A DNA stretch of 64,000 nucleotides from Symsagittifera roscoffensis (Eukaryota > Xenacoelomorpha > Acoela > Convolutidae). A model generated the notes under the pieces. The model did no database searches, was not told the DNA's origin, and saw only the letters and a list, made by a program, of their open reading frames with translations. The position numbers were made by a program, and so were the translations under genes. Positions within the stretch are counted from its first letter, which is position 1. The number at the start of each line of letters is the position of its first letter. The DNA lies in assembly GCF_963678635.1 (NCBI RefSeq), contig NC_087062.1, forward strand, positions 28,542,833 to 28,606,832, given 5' to 3'. This document shows, piece by piece, positions 22,537-34,059 of this stretch.

Positions 22537-24054
22537 ATATCATCACACCATCATCTAAAACAGACAAAAACAAATAAAGTATTGAAAACTTCTCTCTTGA
22601 AACTTCTAAACTCGTATTAACAAAGTGCAGTAAAATTCAAAAAAAAAACAGTAAAACTTCTCACAAATAGCAGTAAATTAATGAATAATCCCCAATGTAA
22701 TAAGTTTCCTTTTAACAAACAGTAAATTTATAAATTAAAGTTTCCCAACAGCAGTAAAATTGAAATTCCAACGTAGTAAATTCATAAAAAATTGCAGATA
22801 AATTCAGACAAGTGCTGAAGTACTAACCTTATACAAGACGCTTCTTTTATAAGATTTGAATCATTCACTCGCCCATAGACTCTTTCCACAATCGCACAGC
22901 TCGCCCACGAATAATTGTTTAAATAATGAATTTTAAGTTTTAACTTTCACTGATAACAACTCTAACCAGTTTTCACACGTTTCAAACTTTCTTTTAACCA
23001 GGTTGGAAGGAGTTATATAGTAAACTACAATAACCGACGCAGCTTACTAACGTCACAAAATCACAAGCTAATAGCATCACTGAGAAAGAAAAGCTCGCGG
23101 TACCCAAACCAGACTAAAAGCAGATTAAAACTGGATAAATTAACCTTTTAAAGATCACTTTCAAGTCTTACCACAATCGAATAAAACACAAAAAAGTCAA
23201 AAACAAAACCAAACCAAAAGATTCGGTTTTTGAGAAAAGGACACAACCAAAACAAAACAAGTAATACAAACGAAACAAAAGGTTGGTCACAAAACGAGAC
23301 TCAGCACAAAAAAACCTCAAGAATATACCCCACTCCTGGCCTCATCAACCAGAGGGACGTCCTGAGTATGCTCTATAGCCGGCCTAACCCACCGCGCTAC
23401 GTCACGCGTTGTGACCCACACTCTAATTTTGCCAAGAGTTGCTCTAGTGTGAGCAACTCTTTGAAAATAACCAAACTAATATAAAAACGCTTTTGCGAAA
23501 ACTATTAATAACAAATCAGAACTAAAATTAAAATTAACAAAGAAAATTATATATAAAAACGTTAAATGCAGTATGTATAGATTTCGTAAAACCCAAGAGA
23601 CGAGCAGCAAAGGAGACGACAACCCAATCACATTCCAACTTCGGAATGGCAAATCTATTTGTTTTGCTGCCTAAAGTCACTACCTCCAATGATTTAAAGT
23701 ATGGACCCAAATTTGCAGCAAAGGACAATCATTGAACCAGACCAATGGCCATCTCGATGTTGACTACACGTACAGATCCTAGTCACTTGGCACTTCACTA
23801 CGGAAAAGTCAAACTTCACCCTGCACGCAGTCTCGCTCCAAAAACCTAAGGAAATCGATACATCCTTGCATCGATCAGAAATCTTGACACAATCACACAA
23901 GACTACCATGATCAACAAGACCTATCTACAAATACGAACAACCAACAGCCACACTTCTTCTTCCCCCGAGAAGCCAATGCTCGTAACTTCCAAAAAAACC
24001 TACATCACCCGTCCTTCATAATAAAAACTAAAAAGTATCTAAACCACGGATTGG
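22537..24054 (+). other. 3' untranslated part of copy 2
   Basis: A series of short similar phrases with AGTAAA, AGTAAATT and GCAGTAAA occurs at 22610-22800. Possible tRNA-like sequence (minus strand, A-box-like TAGCGCGGTGGG) lies at about 23341-23415. A perfect 11-bp stem-loop is at 23434-23461. 23600-24000 is less AT-rich but has stops in all frames. No clear polypurine tract lies against the 3' LTR. Confidence 0.45.
23434..23461 (+). promoter_or_regulatory. perfect stem-loop upstream of the 3' LTR
   Basis: AAGAGTTGCTC and GAGCAACTCTT pair perfectly around the loop TAGTGT. A smaller hairpin GTCAC/GTGAC precedes it at 23401-23415. No T-run follows. Confidence 0.5.
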
Positions 24055-24432
24055 TGGAACCAATTCTAAACTTAAACTTACAATTGCTTATAAATATAAT
24101 TCTCTAATTCTATAAAATATTCTTAGCTAACCAATCATATTCCATAACTAACATTTACACTTATTTGTAAGTGCTGAAACTACCTGTAGTTTCAGCACCA
24201 GAGCAATTTGAATTAAACTTAGAAAACAGTTGTTCTCCTTCTGGAAACTAACTAGCATAAACCAGTATATATTACATCTATTGAGACTAGGAGATGTAAG
24301 AGTAAGATTAAGATTGGTATTAGACTAAGAAGTTGCACGAATCTATCCGGCCAAAAATAAGATAGTTTGACGAGCAGACGGTGTACCTTATCTGAAATTA
24401 CTCTATGAGTACAGACACTAGTTTCTAACTCA
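24055..24432 (+). repeat. 3' LTR of copy 2
   Basis: Starts TGGAACC and ends CTCA, 378 bp, with a 6-bp insertion relative to the 5' LTR. It is followed by AGAA, the target duplication. Confidence 0.93.
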
Positions 24433-24436
24433 AGAA

Positions 24437-25500
24437 GATGTTCGATATTTTATAACACTAAAGATACCACACGCTCTATTTATCTACGACGGCGAAGTTT
24501 TGTAAGACGGCAAGATATGGTTGTTACTAGCAGCTCTCAGCCTGTATCTTTCTTTATTAAACTAAATGTTTTAAGCAGAGAACAAAAAAGTATATCAAAG
24601 CGATACATTTAATGTTCAAAGAGCCCTGTTCTGAAGCTAATGTAGTTTTCTGAAAAATAGAGAAAAAAAAAGAAATTTATTGAACTGTAGGAAAAATCTT
24701 ATTGTTCTTCTTATATGCAATAATTGGATGAATTATCTCGCTTTAACTCAAATAGGGGGCCAGAAAAGTCTGCTGTTTACTGTTTACGGTACAAATTAAA
24801 ATAAATTTTTTTTGCACATTATTTATTCCAAACTGGTCAAATTGGCAGGTTGCTCACCTCTAAAACTTGACAAGATTTTGTTGCAAACAAAATAATGTTT
24901 TAATTTGGTGCTTAGGTTGTCGACACTTTTTAGTTTGATTTAGTTAAAAATGAACAGTTGTCGGACAAAAAAATCCAAATCAAGCAAAATGTCCAGAAAA
25001 ACCGAAAGTTTTTTTTACCGGTTCTAATTGCAATACGTTACGTAGAATCATACTTAAAATTGTAGAAAAAACTACTGCACTGTACATTAATCTGAAAAGT
25101 TCTTTTGTTTTGATTCTAGCCTTCTAATAGTGTAATCAGTGTGCTTTTCAACATTCATAGTGTTTATCAGCTCTATGCAACTGCTTGCTGTTTTCATCAG
25201 TTTTATTTATCAACTGTCTACCTGGAAAGCGGTTGCGTTTCATTGTATTTTCCGACTGACTCCATCTGTAATAAAATTGTTTATCAGGATAAAAAATCTT
25301 AACTATCCAATTTTGGAAGAAAGTAATGGAAAATCTCAGCTCATCTTGGGTTTCTCCTCAAGAAAAACGTCAAATTGTTAACTATCAATTTTTGACGGTA
25401 ATGTTTTGAAGAGTCTGAAAAATAAAGATACTTCGCAATTTGTGAACGGAAAAAATATTTCCCATCAAAAAATTTTACTTGAGATTATGTAGGTTTGATT
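24437..25500. other. AT-rich flank, no gene seen
   Basis: Only short frames without family features. The frame at 25139-25381 looks hydrophobic but has no supporting splice or promoter signals. Confidence 0.4.
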
Positions 25501-25504
25501 TGTA

Positions 25505-26157
25505 CAGTGCTAATTTAAATTATCCGGACAAAACGCAGAAATTTGAAACACATTTTTCTTAAAATGGGTTGAATTTACCTGAAAAAAGATGAGGAGAAAA
25601 CCGGCTTTAAATTTCAGCAGAATCAATATGGTGCAATTTATTTTGCGAAATTTTGGCCCAAAATTTTACACCAAAACCGATCACTTTTGGTTTTGTTCAT
25701 TCAATCAGAAATTACACCAAAACTACTGTATCAATTGCTGACAAGATTGTATCAAAGTGAGTTTCTTATGTAACCCAACAAATTTTAAGAAGCGTAAACG
25801 CTTCAAAAATTTGCTCTATGCGATTTATTTTTGTTCGATAGACAAAAACACCATTTATTTTATTTAAAACTGTAATACAATTTTTTGGAGTTTATAAGCT
25901 TCTCAAATAATGTTGGGCTATGTTAGACGTTTACTTTGATACAATCTTGTCAGCAATGATAAAGTAGTTCTGGTGTAATTTTTATTTGACTAAAAAAACT
26001 GACCAGCTTTAAAGTAAAATTTTAGGCCGGAGATTAATTCTGCGAAAATTCTAAGCAAGTTTTGTCATCATCTATCTTCATATAAAATGAACCCAAATTG
26101 AGAAAAATACGTTTTAAATTTCAACTTTTGAGCGTCGGTTTTGTCCGGATAATTTAA
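25505..26157. mobile_element. Tc1/mariner-like foldback MITE, 3' end truncated
   Basis: Begins TA then CAGTGCTAATTTAAATTATC. The first and last roughly 250 bp are inverted copies of each other. The CAGTG start after TA is that of Tc1/mariner ends. The right end breaks off where the H1 repeat at 26158 begins. Confidence 0.75.
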
Positions 26158-26250
26158 GCAAGACTGCTCGTATCAGGGCAAAGCCGTGAATGTCGCGATT
26201 GCCCTTTAATTGGTCTCGGATAGTTTTTGGTGAGTTAAATATTGGCAAAA
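26158..26250 (+). repeat. H1 repeat, head only
   Basis: Shares CAAGACTGCTCGTATCAGGG and the following hairpin with the copy at 5324, then diverges. Confidence 0.6.
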
Positions 26251-26625
26251 CTATGAATTTTAGGCTGAAAATATTAAAAATTAAATGATGCAATTTGAGT
26301 CGTGTATGGAGTTAATAGTAAAATCAATTAGCTGCCTCGATTCAATTTTAAACGATTTTGTAGTGCGATATAGTAAAACAAGCCGTTTGCATGTCAACAT
26401 GGCAGATTAATATAATGGTGAGCACACAGTGGTGACGCGATGGAGATGATGAGATCGATCCACCGTGGGAACAGAGTTTTGAAAAAATTGGTCTGATTGA
26501 AAAAAAATCACCCCGAAAAGCACTTTCAAAACTTTTTTGAGTTTTTTTAGCGAAAACTAATTAAGACATCTTTAAAAGCAGTCTTAAAATTCGGAGTTTT
26601 AACCCTTACCAGCAGTCTTGTAAAA

Positions 26626-26797
26626 ATTTGTCGTCAGTTAAAAAACTGTCACTCATTAAAAATTGTCGCCAGCTAAAGAATCATCTCTCGTTAAGAATTG
26701 TCGCCAGGTACGAACTGTCGCTCATCAAAAACTATCTGCGGAACAAATTGTCACTCAATGAGAACTATCGTCAGCTATTAATTGTCGCTCGGGGAGT
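26626..26797. repeat. degenerate 17-bp tandem array, about ten units
   Basis: Units of 16-19 bp with the core TGTCG(C/T)C(A/T) followed by an A-rich end recur about ten times. The period is not a multiple of three, so the frame through it is not selected as protein. Confidence 0.7.
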
Positions 26798-26801
26798 TAA
26801 T

Positions 26802-26960
26802 CTTATGCGCGAACGACCAAATGCGCGAACATTTTCAACCAAATAACTCATTTTAAATTGTCCAAACTGACTGAATTTTTCGCGGATTTGTTAAAGTTTT
26901 AAATACTGAGCTCTGCTTGGCTGATAAAATTATCGCGCATTCGGTCATTCGCGCATGAGG
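26802..26960. repeat. inverted repeat pair around ATGCGCGAA
   Basis: Arms at about 26802-26830 and 26932-26960 match at about 25 of 29 positions, with ATGCGCGAA outermost and AATGCGCGA innermost. They enclose about 100 bp and may be the ends of a very small MITE. Confidence 0.5.
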
Positions 26961-27275
26961 TATTCCTGCTGACGATCGGTAAGATGAAATGTTGCCCAGT
27001 CATATTGGAGCTGCGGCTCTTTTCCAGTCCCCCTTTGATTTTTTCGGAAATTTAATAAATGAATACTTATTCAAAATGACTTTTCATGTTATAAACTGCA
27101 TTAAAACGTGTCAGCGTGAACAGGTGAACAAATTTTGACAACATTTCTTACATGCAAAATGCCGTGTGAACAATTTTTTAAACAGCTTTATTTTGAATTT
27201 TTACGAGGGGGTGGAAACTGGAAAAGAGCCGGAGCTGCTTCAGATTTGAGGGAAATTATATATGTTTTGCTTCAG

Positions 27276-27440
27276 TGGAAGCAAAGGAAGTACATGCGGA
27301 TAATAGTGAACCTGATCCTGATCCAGATGCCCTTCATCCTCCTCCGCATGCCAAAGTACATCCACGAGAACGGCTGGATCATCCTCCACGATTCCAACTC
27401 AATCGGAACCAGCCTCAAGTCCACCAGCTCACTCCTCACG
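27276..27440 (+). CDS. isolated exon candidate, membrane-like, unknown gene
   Basis: 165 bp with strong G/C preference at third positions in exactly one frame, inside AT-rich DNA. It is preceded by TTTTGCTTCAG (acceptor-like) and followed by GTGCCT (weak donor). The 55 codons encode a basic start (WKQRKYMR), a hydrophobic stretch (IIVNLILIQMPFILL) and a polar end (SLKSTSSLLT). It is in phase 0 at both ends. I do not recognise the protein. No companion exon was found in the window, so it is either one exon of a gene with very large introns or a gene fragment. Confidence 0.4.
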
Positions 27441-27704
27441 GTGCCTACTTTTACACTTATTGTAAAATCCTAATCTACCAGCTTATTTGAACCAGCATTT
27501 GCACGGTTTGAGCGTTTTTTTTTTTCAAACCGAATTTGCTCAAAATTTGCCTAAAATGGGCCGCTGGAGCGGCTTCCAATGGCATTCAGTTGCGTATACA
27601 AAAAGTCAATTTGTTTTCAGCATAGTTATCAGTCAGAAAAAATCAGCGAAAAATAGCGTCGGTATAAAATGCGGTTAGCCTTCTAATAGTTTATCAGTAG
27701 GCCC

Positions 27705-27800
27705 AGGGGCGAATCTAGTATTTTTTCGAGGGGGGAGGCGGATTTTTTCCTTGACAAAATGTTTCCAAAAGTGTTTAAAATGTTTGTTCTCCAAAAATAA
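27705..27800 (+). repeat. hAT-like MITE fragment
   Basis: CAGGGGCGAATCTAG followed by TTTCGAGGGGGG matches the ends of the elements at 42427 and 43930. Confidence 0.5.
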
Positions 27801-30570
27801 ATAAGGTAATTTTATAAAAATTGAATGGAATCTCGATCACGCTAAACCGACCCAAAAAAAAACAAACGAGCTCGTTTTTTGCAAAGAGTTGTTGTTAAGT
27901 CTCAATGAACGTAGTGAAGTCACTTATATAGATCTTGTTGCTTTTTTAGATAAAAGTCTCAAAAATTGTTCACACGCAAGTTTGATTTTTTTGATTTTTC
28001 CTTTCTAAGTTCAGTTCATTTCCTTTGTTAAAAGGAAGGCAAATATCACTATCGAACAGCAAAAGTGAAAAGGTCACGAAACACAAGAATGAATTTTAGT
28101 TTTCAAAATGGACTTTCAACTTCTGAATTTCCAGCGAAATAAAAAATTTACTTGTAGATCCAGTTTTCTCAAATGGGTCAAATTTATCAAAAAAGTATCA
28201 CTCTTCAAAGAATTTTAAGGGCAATCAATTATTTTTTTTTGAATTTCGAAAGCGTTAAATCTTTTTACAAACGCTTTAAAAAATTCCCCTTGTTCGCTTA
28301 CACTTTTCCAACTATTCGTTGGCTATGTTTTATAATTGGTGACAGAATTAAAGATGGTTAAATATGAACGTAGTTAAGCAATTATATTGGCAAAGTAAGG
28401 TGCATTATCGCAATTATATTGGCAAAGTAGGGTACACTATCGCAAGGGTAGTAACATCGTGATGAAGTAAATCTTATGTTTTTAAGGTGGGCTTTACTAT
28501 GATTATGGGGGTCAAATGCGCCTGTAGAAAAATATAAAAGTTACTCTGCCGAAAAAACTTTGATGTTGAAAAACGAACCATTAGTAATGAATTTTGGATC
28601 TAATTAACAATCAAGCCCCCTTTCGAGAAAAAGGGACATTGTTAAGTAGATTTACTTAATCAAATTTTCTACCTACCAGAATTCAGCAACACTAGAATTC
28701 TCAATTTAAATTTTTAGAGCTAATTTACTGTATTTAGTTAAATGGGTGGAGATTATTTAGTAAATACCATAGTTGGAAGGGAGAGCGTATGCTAAGTAGA
28801 TCCTGATTTTTCGTGTACCTGAGAAAGTACACTGCACTGTCCGAAAAGTCATTAAATTCTTAAGTAAAACCTTCTTTGAATTCTTGTTGAAAACTATACG
28901 CAAAATATATAGATTCAAAAGAAGCTGGAGCCAAAACCATAGAGAAATCCCTCTGACTTTGGTTTCTAAAAACTGTTTAGGAGCTGCACATTTCGTTCTA
29001 CTGCTTCAATGCTGTGTTAGCTTACATGACGAGCAGTCAATTGAGGAAACTCATCATTGCCTGGGCTGCCAAGAGGAAACAGTGTCTGACGAATATACGC
29101 ATGTGTTGCAGCTTCTCCGAAGCCTAAAGATTGTTAATACAGTTCCCGTGAAGAATAGAGTCACTGATATCTCTGATATCTAGAGGATTTAACTTTTTGA
29201 CACATTCTGTTTTGACTCAATTACAATTTCGATTAACAAAATTTCGTCAAATCATTAAAAGACGCACGCACCTATCCAGTGCACACTTTGGCCTCGTATG
29301 ATCAAATCTACTTGAAACAAGGATTTCATATTTTAATTAAACCATTTTTGATTTTCAACGAGAAAAAAATAGTTCAGACTATGGTTTTAATCATCAAAAC
29401 AATAAAAGTTTTTATCCATTTTTGTTCCGACCATTTGAAAAATGGGGAGAAACTTTGTATTAGGGGGTGTGTTTTAAGTTTTTTTCCACGCAAAATCAGG
29501 TACCACAAATAATCATCGGAATGGGTCTAGATATATATCAATTTGAAGCTTTTTTAGTCGTGATTTGGAAAAAAAAAACATTTACTAAATTTTTCTAACG
29601 AGAGAAACCGATTTGAATTTTTTGAGTTTTGGTCTAATTTTGAGCTAATAAGGTGAGCATGCACAATTTAATGGCTATTTTATGCTCAATTTAAGCATTA
29701 AATTTAGTTTTACTCGATTAAAAGTGGTTTTTGGAGACTTTCAGCGCTATTTTGCAATCAAAATCTTCAAAAATAAAAAAAAATCTTTTTGAATTTTTTT
29801 TAGTTTTGTTTTTCAATTTTCTTCAGTTTTTTTTAAATCAATTTTCTACAAAAACTGTTTTCCAATAGGCTATTTTTACAATGAGTGTCAAATATGCCTA
29901 AGTTATTATTTTTCGTTCAGATTTTTTTTATCACAATACGCAGAAAAAACGGCACTTATTTGAAAGAAAAACTTTTCTGCGTTTTTTAAGACTATGGTTG
30001 GAATATTCTGTGCTACTTGCTCAGTAACCAGCTATCCTCGTTCGATTTATTGAAATATATGAAAAAATCTGAGCTTTTAATTTTATTCTTTAAAGTATTT
30101 TGCAATTCTGAACCATGGAAACTTCATAAATCCTAATGTTATCAAATAGATCGGAATATTTCTTAGAAGCGATAGAATTTATAGTCTTATTTGTGCTTTT
30201 TAGGTGAGTAGATACATATTTGTTGTTCGTTGCTAAAATGAAAATATATCACTAGAAAAAAAACAGAAGAAATATTTTTGGAGCATGTAAGTTTTTTAAA
30301 TTAGAGCTAATATCCTTCGATGTTGTTTATGGTTGATGTTTACATATCCAAGAAGAAATGAAAACTTATATATTTTTGTCAAAAATATATATCAGTAAAT
30401 AAAGTTTATGTCAATTGACTATTGTACAAATCGAGTCACCAGAATAGGTCAGCTTGCTCAAAAAATCCATTTTTGTTTTTGAATCCAATTTGTTTAAGTC
30501 TACCATGATACAAGAATTAGATCAATAGAATCATCAGACAATCTGTGAATCCTTATAAATGTTGAATTCT
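27800..30570. other. repeat-poor AT-rich region, no confident gene
   Basis: Two tandem 32-bp units (GCAATTATATTGGCAAAGTA core) lie at about 28378-28445. A less AT-rich stretch at 28920-29180 has a 99-codon frame with scattered cysteines and could be an exon, but no convincing splice pair was found. The rest holds only short frames. Confidence 0.35.
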
Positions 30571-30577
30571 AGAGATA

Positions 30578-30927
30578 ACAAGACTGCTGGTATCACGGCG
30601 AAGCCTTGAATCTTCTGAATACCTTTTAAGGTTTATAGAGCAGTAAAAAATTTAAAAAATAAAATGAAATTTGTTTTCTAAAACTTGAAATTTTTTATGA
30701 AAATCGTATCCCAAATTGGCCAAAATGGCAGCCTTTGAACCCCCATAATTTTACGAAAAATGATCACAAGTACAAAATCTTTTCAAATTTAAGCTTGGGA
30801 CAACAATGCCTTTCGAATGACTGAAAAAATGTTGTCAAAATAGCTAGTTAAAAAGTCGAAATTTGTCTGAAGAAAAAAACCACCCCGGGCACAAATATTC
30901 CGTTACTTTCGCATCGAAAGTCGGAGC
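30578..30927 (+). repeat. H1 repeat, shortened copy
   Basis: Has the ACAAGACTGCT head and ends at TCGGAGC, lacking the middle segment that carries the TATATCGCGC sequence in fuller copies. Confidence 0.65.
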
Positions 30928-31140
30928 AATAATTTCTAAGACTAACACAATAAACAACGCGCAAAAACTCATTCAGTTCAAAATATTGATAATTTGGATT
31001 ATTATACATTCAGTTCAAATCAACAACGCAAATTACACAAACCTAATTCAATTGCGAACTGTCTAAAAAAGCATATGAATTTTCAATTACTTTGAAAAGA
31101 TAATAACCATCGTCTTGAAAATGTTGACGTTGCAAGATTA

Positions 31141-31653
31141 ACAAGACTGTTCGTATCAGGGCGGAGCCCTGAATGTTCTGACTGCCTTTTAAGGTCTTTG
31201 GAGCAGTAATAACTTGAAAACTTCAAAGAGGTAGTAAAATAAAAATTTTAAAAATTTTTTTTTTGTAAAAACATCTCCCCACACGTCATATTAAGTAGAA
31301 AGTGATAAATTTTGCTCCTATTAACATATCAATTTGGGCAGAAAATTTTTCTTGAACTAATTTGGGACGATCTCTACGATGGATTAAATCTCCGCTTACG
31401 CGTCAATAATGCGAAATATATCGCGCATTAATTGTCCCAATTGGCCAAAGTGGCATTCTTTAAACCCGCATAACTTTTGAATGAATACAGGTGAAATAAA
31501 TTTTCAAATTGAAGCTCAAGACAACAATAGCTTTCGAATGATATAAAAAAAAACTCCGTCAAAAATGGCTAGATAAAAAGTCGAAATTTGTCTGAAGAAA
31601 AAAAACCTACCCGAGCCTAAATATTCCGTTACTTTCGTTACGGAAGTCGGAAC
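31141..31653 (+). repeat. H1 repeat, full copy
   Basis: Head CAGGGCGGAGCCCTG forms the inner hairpin, outer CTG/CAG stem kept; ends AGTCGGAAC, complementary to the head motif GTTCTGACT with one mismatch. Only about 210 bp from the previous copy. Confidence 0.7.
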
Positions 31654-31659
31654 AATAAG

Positions 31660-32360
31660 TACTACTCCAGGAGTTTTACAACCTTTTGTAGAATTCTAGA
31701 ACTAGAATCGGACATAGATATTCTGAGTTAACAAAACATTTCTTATCAACATAAAACTAAATTGCGACAAAAAAACTCATTTGTCGAGTAGCTGTAAAAC
31801 AAACATTTGACCTAATGGGGATATTAACAAAAAAACAGTTGAAAGTAAAAAAAAAACGCCAATATACATTTGAAAAGTTTGCTGAGCGAAATTGGATTAA
31901 AATGCAAAATCGAGCTTTTCCAAGATTTGTACGCCATCATTCTATCATGTTTTTGTTACGCGTCACAAAACCAAGAAGTTTATCGCACATGACTTTTCAA
32001 GACGTTTGTTTCCTCTGTCACTTACAGATTAGGTAGGAATTATTTTAAAGGCCTTTGGGTTCCAAATAATACTTGGGGTTCCAAACAGATATCTCAACAA
32101 ATGTATCTCAAGCTTTGCGATAATATTTTTGAATAACTAATTTTTCAAACAAATTGAGCGATAAGCTCTTCATCTCCGCGATAATCTCTTTGAGTTCTAT
32201 TTTCACGTCATATAAAGTCGAGATAAGGGGTGCCTGGGTAGTTCAACTTCCTATAGCATTTTAAACTAGTACACAAAGGCGAAACATCATCTCTGATACA
32301 GAATGAAAAAAAATTATAAGAAACTGAGAACCCATTTCGGAATAGAACAAATGTGTGAAC
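31660..32360. other. no gene seen
   Basis: A 73-codon basic frame at 31815-32036 has no recognisable feature. Confidence 0.4.
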
Positions 32361-32364
32361 AATA

Positions 32365-33089
32365 CAGTGCTGATTTAAATTAACCGGACAAAACGCGTTA
32401 AACTTGAAATTTAAAACGCATTTTTCTCAAATTCGGTTGAGTTTAGGTGAAAACTTATGACGACAAAATTTGCTTAGATTTTTAGCAGAAATAATATGGT
32501 GTAATTTGTTTTGCGAAATTCGGGTCCGAAATTTTACCCCAAAAATGGGTCATTTTGGCTTTTCTTAGCTAATCAAAAATTACGCCAAAACTACCCAGTC
32601 GACGCCAAAATTACGCCAAAACTACCCTTACGTAGCTCAACAAACTTTAAGAAGGGTGTTTTCTCCAAAAAAATTGCATATTGTTTAAAAATTGTTTTTA
32701 AATAAAAAGTTGGTATTTTATATAGTAAAAATGACCTTTTTTGTCTATCAAACAAAAATAAAATAACTTATACAACATTTTGGAGATTATACCCTTCTTA
32801 AAGTTTGTTGGGCTACGTAAGGGGCTCACTTTGATATAATTATGTCTGTGATCGACTGGGTAGTTTTGGCGTAATTTTTGATTAGCTAAGAAAAGCCAAA
32901 ATGACCCATTTTTGGGGTAAAATTTCGGACACGAATTTCGCAAAACAAATTACACCATATTAATTCTGCTAAAAATCTAAGCAAGTTTTGTCTTCATAAG
33001 TTTTCACCTAAACTCAACCCAATTTGAGAAAAATGCGTTTTAAATTTCAAGTTTACCGAGTTTTGTCCGGTTAATTTAAATCAGCACTG
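32365..33089. mobile_element. Tc1/mariner-like foldback MITE, complete (725 bp)
   Basis: Flanked by TA on both sides (32363-32364, 33090-33091). It starts CAGTGCTGATTTAAATTAAC and ends with the inverse. The inverted arms are about 300 bp long, leaving a short centre. The two frames that mirror each other on opposite strands inside it are products of the inverted arms. It belongs to the same family as 25505-26157. Confidence 0.88.
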
Positions 33090-33091
33090 TA

Positions 33092-33760
33092 TACCTGGGT
33101 GTTTTCATGATCTAAAAAAAAAGATGAAATCAACATCCAACATCATAAAGCACGTCATGAACTTATACATGATTCAAAGATTAAGACAACAGTCTAAGCT
33201 AAAAGTTCAGCACTGAACTAAAAAAAAGCAAAATTTTCCTCGCTTAAGTGTCAATTATAAATTGCTTAAAATTCTCAAATACTGAAAAAAAAACATAACA
33301 CAATAAATTTTTCTTTCAAAAATTAAACGAACTGAGCAAAAAAATGATTTCATAAATATATTATTGAATTCAATCTTGAAGCTCAGTGGAGTTTATAACT
33401 TTCCATTAATAACAAAGATACACTACTTAGAGGAAAACAAAAATCTTCTTAAACAGCTTCTTAAATATGCACTAAACCAGACAAGTGAATGACAACATTG
33501 AAAAAATGACAAAACCCTGGCTTAATACAAAAAAAATTCAGTAAACCATCAAACAAAGTAACAAAATAAAAACAGAACAAAAACTCCCCTTACGTTCTGT
33601 ATTTTTCAAGTCTTTTTAAATTCAAAAGCGTAATTAGAATTTTGCAACAAATAATTGCTTGTAAAAAGGTTCATAAAACTTAGGCTGCGAAACTTATTCT
33701 TAAAAAAATAATTCTTAAAGCGCAAATAGGTATCGTTTTTAAAGTGATTTTTCATTCCCG
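33092..33760. other. AT-rich, no gene seen
   Basis: Short frames only; no repeat match recognised. Confidence 0.4.
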
Positions 33761-33879
33761 GCAAGGAGAGAATTTAGAAGGTTTAAAGAATAGATGCCTC
33801 CAAACGGCTGAAATGCGCACCACCAATCCGGTGTCCAAGTTCTATACATCCTACATCGGTTTCGTGTAAAGAACGAAAG

Positions 33880-33990
33880 AGAGAAAAGAAGAGATATTGT
33901 CGCGAGCGCGCGAGAGAGAGAGAGAGAGCGAGACTTCGGGAAAAAAGACAAAGAACAGGAGAGAAGACGAAAAACAGGAGAGACGGAGAA
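33880..33990. repeat. GA-rich simple repeat
   Basis: GAGAGAGA run with GCGCGCGA core around 33900-33930 and a purine-rich continuation. It may belong to the 5' end of the LINE that follows. Confidence 0.6.
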
Positions 33991-34059
33991 AAAACAGTAT
34001 CAAAGTCGACAACACAAAGATATAGAAAACATGTGTTTTTATCCTTCGAGCAGCCAAAA

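Larger units (their letters stand above)
6017..24432 (+). mobile_element. complete 18.4-kb Ty3/gypsy-type LTR retroelement with env-like and extra frames (decayed)
   Basis: The element is bounded by LTRs of 371 and 378 bp and flanked by AGAA on both sides (6013-6016 and 24433-24436), a 4-bp target duplication. Inside, in order: TGG site, ORF A, leader, ORF B, ORF C/gag, protease, RT with YLDD, RNase H, D,D35E integrase with C-terminal domain, an envelope-like region, ORF-X and a 3' untranslated part. The order RT-RNase H-integrase places it in the Ty3/gypsy group. The LTRs differ at about 8% of positions by hand count, and every large gene carries stops and frameshifts, so the copy is old and inactive. 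At 18.4 kb it is two to three times the usual length. It has also suffered two internal duplications (12443-13506 and the 61-bp repeat at 14860/15673). Confidence 0.93.

Noticed and set aside
32511-32943. Two similar small proteins on opposite strands
   Set aside because: They are the same arm of a foldback MITE read twice; no independent evidence of coding.
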